DNA from: KBS-96 sp049585195
GTDB lineage: Bacteria > Acidobacteriota > Terriglobia > Bryobacterales > Bryobacteraceae
Reading direction: 5' to 3'
DNA: 31,353 bases
Assembly (NCBI GenBank): GCA_049585195.1
Contig: JBAUZG010000452.1
Location: 1 to 31,353, forward strand
Positions within the stretch are counted from its first letter, which is position 1; the number at the start of each line of letters is the position of its first letter. The notes under the pieces are model-generated. The model had not been told where the DNA came from. It did no database searches and was given only the letters and a program-made list of their open reading frames with translations. Positions 23,256-29,560 of the stretch are shown here, one piece after another. The translations under genes were made by a program, and so were the position numbers.

Positions 23256-24428
23256 CTACCGTACCCCTACGTGACGCTGGTGGCACTCAGTGATGCGGCT
23301 TTCCATACTGACAAGCGCCGTCTGAATCGTTATCTCATCTGTCATCGCAGCTCGAACCGTGCGCCAAATAATCTCTTCGATTTCTGGATAGTACGAAAGC
23401 CCCGGCGGAATCAGCATATCCGTCGCAATCACCAAATCGAGCAGTTTCCAGCGTTCCGCTTCGAAAGGTTCCGCTTCCGATAGAATTTGCGCAAGCACCG
23501 CCGGGCGGGTAGGAACAGAACCGTGGCGAGCTGCAACCAGTTGTTGGTCCGGTGCGTTGAGGAATCGCAGCAATTCAAGAGCGGCGGTTCGTTTCGATCC
23601 GCGATGGGTCAGCGCGAAGGTATGGCAGCCCGAGTATACTTTTCGAACGCCACTTGGTCCGGCAGGCATTCTAGCGAGACCAAACTTGCCGCTTACCGTA
23701 GAAGTCGTGCCATCACAATACGCGCTATAGTAGCCCGGCCAATCGCAAATCATAGCCGCATGTCCATCGCGAAAGCAGCAATGCACTTCGTCATATTGCC
23801 AATTGATGATCTCCGGCGGGACCGCACGGGAACCGTACATCTGGTTAATCAGTTCGAGCGCCCATTGACCGCCTTCATTATTTAAACGAGGGAGATTCGA
23901 AGGAGGGAATAGACTGGCACCCCCCATCTCCGCCAGTTCATAAAACATGCCAAACAAACCGGATTCCATCCCCGGAAAAACAAATCCATAAGAGCCGGTC
24001 CCGGACGCCAGATGGCACGCCGTCTCAACCAGTTCATTCCACGTTTCGGGCGCCGCTTCGACGAGATCCGTCCGATAATGCAGGAGTTTCACATCGATAT
24101 TGCGCGGGATTCCAAGCAGCCTGCCATTGACGCGCGCCAAGTCAATCAGGGGCTCATAGAAATCGTGCGTCTGTAGTTCACCGGCAAACAAATCCAGCGG
24201 CGCCAAGAATGAACTCTGCGAGGGCGCGTATTTAGTATGTGTGCTGACCAGGTCGTAGGGGACATCGGACAGCAACGACGCGAGGTGCGCATTCAACTCC
24301 GGGTGTGACCCGTGGAAGGCAACCTCCACTCGAACGCCCGCCGCATGCTCGAAATCGGGAAGCCTCTCGTAAACCGAGTCATACATCGGTCCGGCGATGA
24401 ATGCTACCCGAAGCGTGCGATCAGACAT
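23256..24428 (-). CDS. Sugar-type solute-binding protein lacking a signal peptide
   Basis: A 390-residue protein of the ABC sugar-binding (family 1) fold: VRVEVAFHGSHPELNAHLAS, YDLVSTHTKY, LLGIPRNIDVKLLHYRTDLV, PETWNELVETA, AAMICDWPGYYSA, and a C-terminal AALELLRFLNAPDQQ. It starts directly at the first beta strand (MSDRTLRVAFIAGP) with no signal peptide, lipobox or anchor, and no permease or ATPase gene is next to it. Upstream it overlaps the NAD-binding gene by eight bases, and it ends eight bases before the SDR start, so it is firmly inside the fucose operon. It may be a cytoplasmic sugar-binding or sensing protein, or a component exported by another route. The fold is confident; the job is unclear. 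Confidence 0.82.
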   Translation of the reverse strand: MSDRTLRVAFIAGPMYDSVYERLPDFEHAAGVRVEVAFHGSHPELNAHLASLLSDVPYDLVSTHTKYAPSQSSFLAPLDLFAGELQTHDFYEPLIDLARVNGRLLGIPRNIDVKLLHYRTDLVEAAPETWNELVETACHLASGTGSYGFVFPGMESGLFGMFYELAEMGGASLFPPSNLPRLNNEGGQWALELINQMYGSRAVPPEIINWQYDEVHCCFRDGHAAMICDWPGYYSAYCDGTTSTVSGKFGLARMPAGPSGVRKVYSGCHTFALTHRGSKRTAALELLRFLNAPDQQLVAARHGSVPTRPAVLAQILSEAEPFEAERWKLLDLVIATDMLIPPGLSYYPEIEEIIWRTVRAAMTDEITIQTALVSMESRITECHQRHVGVR

Positions 24429-25095
24429 TAGAACTCGCCATCAGTCTAATATCTGAAGACTCCAGTATCTTCTTCGGAGCGCCGCGTTTTGCTACTTGGA
24501 TCATCGCGCGGCCAATCTCCTCCGTGGTCAATATATAGTTTGGAAAGAGACGCCGGAGCAACGGAAGCAGAGGCTTGGCGAAGCTGTAGGCGACTCGGTA
24601 TGCACTGGTCTTGGACCGTTCCCCATGCATCGCCTGAATGCCCGCTAGCCGGAACATGTAGACGCCTTTGAAGGGAAGGCGCAAAAGTGCATTCTCGGTC
24701 TTGCCTTTTACTCGCGCCCACATGACTCGTCCTTTCTCGGAGCTGTCCGTTCCGGCGCCGGAAACGTAAACGAACGTCATGTCTGGATTCAGTCGAGACA
24801 AAGTCTCGGCGGCAGCGATTGTGATGCCATAGGTAAGTCTTTCGTATTGCGGTTCAGACATCCCGGCGGACGACACGCCAAGGCAGAAAAAGCATGCGTC
24901 AAAACCGCTGAGATCCTCCTCGATTCCTGAATAGTTCATCAGATCCGAATGGACAATTTCGCGCAGCTTTGGGTGCTTCACTCCCGTGGCCGACCGCCCG
25001 ATAGTTTGGAGAACAGCGACATCAGGGTCGAGCAGGCACTCCCTGAGAACGCCTTGGCCAACCATGCCGGTTCCTCCGAAGATCAGCACCTTCAT
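24421..25095 (-). CDS. NAD(P)-binding atypical SDR protein
   Basis: A 224-residue Rossmann protein. GGTGMVGQG (7-15) binds the dinucleotide; ACFFCLGVSSAGMSEPQYER, FVYVSGAGTDSSEKG and an ARVKGKTENALL segment match the atypical SDR group related to HTATIP2-like and NAD-dependent epimerase proteins. The typical Ser/Tyr/Lys active site is only partly conserved (YVSGAGT, VKGKTE), so catalysis is uncertain. It follows the aldo-keto reductase by 43 bases and overlaps the solute-binding gene by eight. The substrate is unknown; a role in handling fucose-derived intermediates is inferred from position only. Confidence 0.8.
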   Translation of the reverse strand: MKVLIFGGTGMVGQGVLRECLLDPDVAVLQTIGRSATGVKHPKLREIVHSDLMNYSGIEEDLSGFDACFFCLGVSSAGMSEPQYERLTYGITIAAAETLSRLNPDMTFVYVSGAGTDSSEKGRVMWARVKGKTENALLRLPFKGVYMFRLAGIQAMHGERSKTSAYRVAYSFAKPLLPLLRRLFPNYILTTEEIGRAMIQVAKRGAPKKILESSDIRLMASSNV

Positions 25096-25138
25096 GTAGA
25101 CAGTGAACCACTATGGATTTTTATCACTTGAAGCAAGT

Positions 25139-26125
25139 TTATCGATCGACCATGGCCATCATACGCTGGTTGTAGCGCGGCCCTGACACCGCTTCCGGTG
25201 GGAGTGCCTGATCGAGTTCGGCCATTGCATCCGGTTCGAGTTTCAGTGACACGGCAGCGATATTTTCTTCCAGATAAGTTCTCCGCTTCGTGCCGGGGAT
25301 GGGTACAATATCGTCACCCTTCTGCAACAGCCAGGCTAATGCGATTTGCCCAGGTTTTGCGTTTTTGCGTTCAGCGATTCCGTGGACGACTGAGGCGGCA
25401 TGCACATTGGCGTCGTAATTTTGGCCCTGAAAGCGCGGGTCGCCGCGGCGGTAATCGCCTTCCGGATATTCTTCCGCGCGTTTGGCTGTTCCAGTCAGGA
25501 AGCCGCGCCCTAAGGGACTAAACGGTACGAGACCGATGCCGAGTTCGCGCAGCATAGGGATGATGCGCGGCTCCAGATTGCGCTCCCACAGCGAGTACTC
25601 GCTTTGCAATGCGGTAACGGGATAGGTCGCGTGAGCGCGCCGGATGGTCTTTTCACCGGCTTCCGAAAGGCCGAAATAGCGGACTTTACCGGCACGGACC
25701 AATCCCGCTACGGCTCCAGCAACATCCTCGATCGGAACATTGGGATCGACCCGGTGCTGGTAGAGAAGATCAATGTGATCTGTTTGGAGGCGCCGCAGAG
25801 ACGCCTCGACGACCTCGCGAATGTGCTCAGGCCGGCTATCGGTGGAGGCGATCTTACCGTTTTCGATGCGGAAGCCGAATTTCGTGGCAACCACGGCCTG
25901 CTCGCGGCGCCCTTTCAAAGCTCGTCCAAGCAGCTCTTCATTGATGAAAGGTCCATAGACCTCAGCAGTGTCAAAAAAATCCAGTCCGAGTTCGAGCGCT
26001 CTGTGGATTGTGGCAATCGATTCGCCGTCATCCGGCACGCCATAGGATTGACTCATGCCCATACATCCGAGTCCAAGAGCCGACACTTCCAGGCCTTGGC
26101 CTCCTAATCGTCTTTTTGGCAACAT
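25139..26125 (-). CDS. Aldo-keto reductase (AKR13-like), candidate L-fucose dehydrogenase
   Basis: A 328-residue NADP(H)-dependent aldo-keto reductase. The tetrad is complete: Asp52 and Tyr57 (DFFDTAEVYGP), Lys82 (VATKFGF) and His124 (LLYQHRVDP). The cofactor loops GLGCMGMSQSYG, VPFSPLGRGFLTG and PIPGTKRRTYLEEN are typical of the YajO/AKR13 group. Homologous AKRs oxidise or reduce many aldehydes and sugars. It is 33 bases after the TetR gene and 43 before the NAD-binding gene on the same strand, so it may be the first enzyme of the fucose operon, or a TetR-linked aldehyde-detoxifying enzyme that happens to adjoin it. Confidence 0.9.
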   Translation of the reverse strand: MLPKRRLGGQGLEVSALGLGCMGMSQSYGVPDDGESIATIHRALELGLDFFDTAEVYGPFINEELLGRALKGRREQAVVATKFGFRIENGKIASTDSRPEHIREVVEASLRRLQTDHIDLLYQHRVDPNVPIEDVAGAVAGLVRAGKVRYFGLSEAGEKTIRRAHATYPVTALQSEYSLWERNLEPRIIPMLRELGIGLVPFSPLGRGFLTGTAKRAEEYPEGDYRRGDPRFQGQNYDANVHAASVVHGIAERKNAKPGQIALAWLLQKGDDIVPIPGTKRRTYLEENIAAVSLKLEPDAMAELDQALPPEAVSGPRYNQRMMAMVDR

Positions 26126-26158
26126 ATGTTTTCGATGCGCGGATGTGAACTGCGGGTG

Positions 26159-26797
26159 CTAAGTGATTACCGGCGGCCGCAGCGATCGAACCGACGAGGC
26201 CTGGGTGCACACTGGCAACGATTCGTCGACGACAAATTCGGCGAATTTCAGAATCTCGGCCTTAGACTGATACGGGAGACACCCGGTGATCGCCAGCTTG
26301 GCGACCCCGTGGACCATTGACCACGCAAGTAGTGCAAGCTGAAGCGGATCTCCGGACGGCAATTGTCCTTCATCTTGACAGCTCTTGACGAAGCTCAGCA
26401 GAGTGCCAAAGGATTGCTCCCCAGCCGCTGCGGAGTCGGGATGTTTGCGTTCAAAAGCCGAGGCATCAAACATGATGGTGAAGTGTTCTGGGCGCCGCAG
26501 CGCGAAGGACACGTAAGCTAACCCGGCGCGCTTTAGCCGATCCAGAGCGTTGGTCTGCGACTTGGCAGCGCCCAGCATAGCTTCAGTCAGTTCTCGGAAA
26601 CCCTCGGTTCCGACGGCCGCCAGCAACTCATCTTTATCCTGAAAGTGGCGATAGGGTGCGTTGTGCGAGACGCCTGCGCGGCGCGCCACTTCTCGCAGTG
26701 TAAACGCCTTCGGTCCGACTTCTGCGATCAGGCGTATTGCCGCTTCGAGCAGAGCTTCCCGCAAATTGCCGTGGTGGTAGGAGGTGCGGCGCTTCAT
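26159..26797 (-). CDS. TetR/AcrR-family transcriptional repressor
   Basis: A 212-residue repressor. The N-terminal helix-turn-helix is clear (HHGNLREALLEAAIRLIAEV, FTLREVARRAGVSHNAPYRH); the C-terminal domain is of the WHG type (YVSFALRRPEHFTIMFD, LALLAWSMVHGVAKLAI). The start at ATG 26797 gives the usual MKRRTSYHHG beginning; an upstream TTG (26809) adds four residues and overlaps a possible -10 (TATGAT, 26814-26809). It is divergent from the CXXCH protein gene and upstream of the aldo-keto reductase. A CCACAT-N12-ATGTGG dyad sits between the divergent starts and overlaps the promoter of the CXXCH gene, so the protein probably represses both directions. The ligand is unknown. Confidence 0.92.
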   Translation of the reverse strand: MKRRTSYHHGNLREALLEAAIRLIAEVGPKAFTLREVARRAGVSHNAPYRHFQDKDELLAAVGTEGFRELTEAMLGAAKSQTNALDRLKRAGLAYVSFALRRPEHFTIMFDASAFERKHPDSAAAGEQSFGTLLSFVKSCQDEGQLPSGDPLQLALLAWSMVHGVAKLAITGCLPYQSKAEILKFAEFVVDESLPVCTQASSVRSLRPPVIT

Positions 26798-26822
26798 TTC
26801 CCAATTCAATCATACCCAAATG

Positions 26823-26852
26823 TTGACATCGGCCACATTAACCGTATATTAT
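26823..26852 (+). promoter_or_regulatory. Sigma70-type promoter for the CXXCH protein gene
   Basis: A perfect TTGACA (26823-26828) is followed after 16 bases by TATATT (26845-26850), or after 18 bases by TATTAT (26847-26852). The start codon lies about 50 bases further on, with AGGAG in the leader. Confidence 0.8.
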
Positions 26853-26856
26853 GTGG
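26833..26856. promoter_or_regulatory. TetR-type operator overlapping the promoter
   Basis: CCACAT-N12-ATGTGG, a 24-base dyad with six-base arms that covers the spacer and -10 of the plus-strand promoter. It lies 36 bases upstream of the divergent TetR start codon. Size and position fit an operator for the adjacent TetR protein. Confidence 0.6.
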
Positions 26857-26902
26857 GCAGTGTCTACACTGGAACACGGGCCTATTCAGAAGGAGATGTC
26901 CA

Positions 26903-27934
26903 ATGAAACGACAAAATCGGATCAAGATTTCGGCAGTGGTGCTGGGTGTTCTCTTGTGCTGCTCTGCCGGTGTGAAATATAGCCTGGGAAAGAGTGGCGG
27001 CCAGTCCACCGCGGCTGAAAATGCACAGAACGCGAATACCAGTGATGCGGCGATCGAGAAATTCTGGGCGGTGTACCACGGCAACGCCTACGACGATATC
27101 CCGGCGGTGCAAGCGGAGCTTGAAAGCGCCATCCCACTCGATCCAAACAATCCCACGCTTTATGCGCTACTTGGCGCAACTCACTTTTGGCATGTCGGCG
27201 AGTACACGCGCGATCGGAAGCCGGACCCAAACGTGCTGGGGCAAGATATGCCTACGGCGGCTGCCCTCTTCGAAAAAGCCTATACTCTCGACTACCACGG
27301 CCAGCATCTGATCGGCTATATCAATGACGATCACCTGCCGGGGTACTGGGGAATAACAACGGTCCACATGGGTCAGCAGAATCTGGACTCGAGTCTGATC
27401 GCGAAAGGGGACCAGACCTTGGATTACGCCGCGTACCAATTTCCGGAGTTTAATAACTTCAATCGGTGGGCGGCTCACAATACCGATCCGAAGGATAGCG
27501 ACACATACAAGAAGGCGCTTGACTCGCTGTGGCAGGGTCTTGACAGTTGCGTACAGGGCAGCGTTGATCGTACCAATCCCGATCTGAAGCCGTATCTCCA
27601 CCTCTACACTCAAGTGGGCCGGAAGAAAGCCTGCTGGTGGGATGGCGATCTCGCTCCGTACAGCTTCGAAGGCTACATGCTGAATCTGGGTAACGGCCTA
27701 GTGAAATCAGGTCAAATCGACGCCGCCAAGGTCATCTACGCCGACGCGAAGTACGCCGAAAATTATGAGACCTGGCCATATCGGGCTGTCCTCGAAGCGA
27801 TAGAAGCCTCGGACCTCCATGCGCGCGCTGCCCTGTACGCCGATAACAATCCTAACAACGATCCCCCGCTAAGCGTTCCCAACCGCAGCTGCGCGTACTG
27901 TCACGCTACGGCTCCAGAGCCTGCTGCCCACTGA
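26903..27934 (+). CDS. Exported alpha-helical repeat protein with C-terminal CXXCH haem motif
   Basis: A 343-residue protein that I cannot place in a named family. The start at 26903 follows AGGAG; a longer open frame upstream is read through the TetR promoter region and is not used. Residues 9-25 form a membrane segment or signal peptide (ISAVVLGVLLCCSAGV). The body looks helical and TPR-like (ELESAIPLDPNNPTLYALLG, ALFEKAYTLDYHGQ), with many aromatic residues (WGITTVHMGQQNLD, FNNFNRWAAHN). The last residues contain CAYCH (330-334), the covalent haem c attachment motif, followed by a short AP-rich tail. It may therefore be a periplasmic monohaem cytochrome-like protein; the distal haem ligand is not evident. 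Regulation by the divergent TetR is suggested by the operator. Confidence 0.78.
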   Translation: MKRQNRIKISAVVLGVLLCCSAGVKYSLGKSGGQSTAAENAQNANTSDAAIEKFWAVYHGNAYDDIPAVQAELESAIPLDPNNPTLYALLGATHFWHVGEYTRDRKPDPNVLGQDMPTAAALFEKAYTLDYHGQHLIGYINDDHLPGYWGITTVHMGQQNLDSSLIAKGDQTLDYAAYQFPEFNNFNRWAAHNTDPKDSDTYKKALDSLWQGLDSCVQGSVDRTNPDLKPYLHLYTQVGRKKACWWDGDLAPYSFEGYMLNLGNGLVKSGQIDAAKVIYADAKYAENYETWPYRAVLEAIEASDLHARAALYADNNPNNDPPLSVPNRSCAYCHATAPEPAAH

Positions 27935-28028
27935 ATGCGGCCGTTTGACGTTGTTGAACAGGCGCAAGCAGGTCCGAGAAGAGCTTACTCTGCCCGTCCC
28001 GCTACACACAAGGAGAAACCGTGCGATG

Positions 28029-29495
28029 CTACTCGAACCGCATAACGTCGACAACCAAAACCGTGATGTCGTCGGCCTGGGAGTTCGAGCTTCGATTACC
28101 GGGCCACGCGAGTACTTCTTTGAGCAGGCGTTCTGCAAACTGGTCAGCCGAGAGGTCCTGGTGCTGATTGATAAGATTTTCCAGCCGAACGTCGCCAAAT
28201 TCGAGGCCCTCCGGGTTGGCCGCCTCGATCAATCCGTCCGTATATATCAAAATCCGGTCACCGGCTTGCAATGAAAAATCGGCTTGCGGATAATCCTCGC
28301 CCGATCGTACCCCAAGCAGAAGGCCGCTTTCATTCAGACGGAGTAAAGTTCTCGTTGTTCTCCGCCATAGCAGCGGGGGCGGATGGCCTGCAGCGGAGTA
28401 ACACGCTGCTCGCTTTTTTTCATCAAGGCACACGTACACGGCGGTGGCGTACTGGCCTTGTGCTTCCCCGCAGAGAGTCGAGTTCAAGCCGGCAATCATT
28501 TTCCCCGGACTGTCTCGATAAGTCGTCTGGGACGAGACCGCCACTTTCACCATGGAAGCGACTAACGCTGCCGGCACGCCGTGACCTGCGACATCGGCCA
28601 CAACAATTCCCATGCAGCCGGGGCCAATCGGGAGGAAATCATAGAAATCGCCTGCCACGTCGGCCATTGGAGCATAGCGGACAGCAATCTCGAAACTCCC
28701 GAGCTCAGGGGTCGTGCGGGGGAGAATGGAGGTTTGAATGCGTTTCGCGGCTCGCATCTCTTCACCCAACGAAGCGAGCCGTCTCTCGTTTGCCAGAAGG
28801 CGCCGTATCGCGGCATAGCCCATGCAACAGATCAGGACAAAGAGACCATAGGGTTCGGTGGGTACGCGCCAATTCAGCAATCGGGCACTTACAAAGCGAT
28901 CGTGCGCAAATGTTAGAAACAAAATGAGTACGCCGAATGACAGGGCACGTTGATTTTCGATCCGTGGGCCCCGATATCCGGCAAGACGCCCGAACAGAAT
29001 AACGAGCGGTAATAGGAATACCGTTCCAATCCCCGCTGCCGGAAAAAGGTCGGGTCGGTTTGCGATCACCATACTAGTGAACGCCGTTGTGGCGAATACT
29101 ACGTACGTCCAGATCAACCACCGAACCGATGATCGCCAGCCCCTTCCATAGAAGTCTTGAAACAGTAGCAATGCCGGAACGATCACGCCGAGATCGACAA
29201 ACGCTCCTACAAACTGCCAGAATCTCTGCGGCTCGCCATAGGCAAATTTGAATGTAACGGTGTTGGTGAGCAGGCGAAGTCCGTATGGGCCTGCAAACAA
29301 CCCAAACCAAAGTAAGAACCGTTCCCTCGGCCGCCGTCGGAATACGTAGGCAGCCACTGCGCCGAACCCGACCGCAGCAACCAGAGAGCCGAGAATCACC
29401 AGAGGAATGTCGACGCGCAAATGCGACGTGAATTCCACCTCAGAAAATGTGAAGGATGGCTTCCCCATCACGATCGAAGCTAGCCTCGCCTGCAC
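28029..29495 (-). CDS. Membrane-anchored PP2C-type phosphatase (SpoIIE/RsbU family)
   Basis: A 488-residue protein. The N-terminal half has about seven membrane helices (IPLVILGSLVAAVGFGAVAA; WFGLFAGPYGLRLL; LIWTYVVFATTAFTSMVIAN; TVFLLPLVILFGRLAG; ALSFGVLILFLTFA; LFVLICCMGYAAIRRLL). A short coiled linker (RRLASLGEEMRAAKRIQTSI) leads to a SpoIIE-type phosphatase domain from about residue 245, with metal-binding aspartates in AGDFYDF, ADVAGHGVP, YTDGLIEA and ADDITVLVVDV. Such enzymes dephosphorylate anti-anti-sigma factors in partner-switching stress signalling; the membrane half would be the sensor. No anti-sigma genes are adjacent. The start is GTG 29495 or ATG 29468, neither with a strong ribosome binding site. 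The gene is convergent with the CXXCH protein gene and divergent from the TPR gene. Confidence 0.92.
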   Translation of the reverse strand: MQARLASIVMGKPSFTFSEVEFTSHLRVDIPLVILGSLVAAVGFGAVAAYVFRRRPRERFLLWFGLFAGPYGLRLLTNTVTFKFAYGEPQRFWQFVGAFVDLGVIVPALLLFQDFYGRGWRSSVRWLIWTYVVFATTAFTSMVIANRPDLFPAAGIGTVFLLPLVILFGRLAGYRGPRIENQRALSFGVLILFLTFAHDRFVSARLLNWRVPTEPYGLFVLICCMGYAAIRRLLANERRLASLGEEMRAAKRIQTSILPRTTPELGSFEIAVRYAPMADVAGDFYDFLPIGPGCMGIVVADVAGHGVPAALVASMVKVAVSSQTTYRDSPGKMIAGLNSTLCGEAQGQYATAVYVCLDEKKRAACYSAAGHPPPLLWRRTTRTLLRLNESGLLLGVRSGEDYPQADFSLQAGDRILIYTDGLIEAANPEGLEFGDVRLENLINQHQDLSADQFAERLLKEVLAWPGNRSSNSQADDITVLVVDVMRFE

Positions 29496-29523
29496 TTGAA
29501 GCTAACATTTGCCGCAGATATTG

Positions 29524-29557
29524 AGCGCTATTATTTTCTCCATAGGAAAACAGCGCT
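29524..29557. promoter_or_regulatory. Nested dyad between phosphatase and TPR genes
   Basis: Outer AGCGCT boxes (29524-29529 and 29552-29557) enclose an inner TTTTC-N7-GAAAA inverted repeat. It fills most of the 65-base divergent control region and lies immediately before the TPR gene start, so it may be a shared operator. Confidence 0.45.
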
Positions 29558-29560
29558 TGA

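Noticed and set aside
26645..26902. Upstream extension of the CXXCH protein
   Set aside because: The extension crosses the promoter and the antisense TetR gene, and AGGAG precedes the ATG at 26903.
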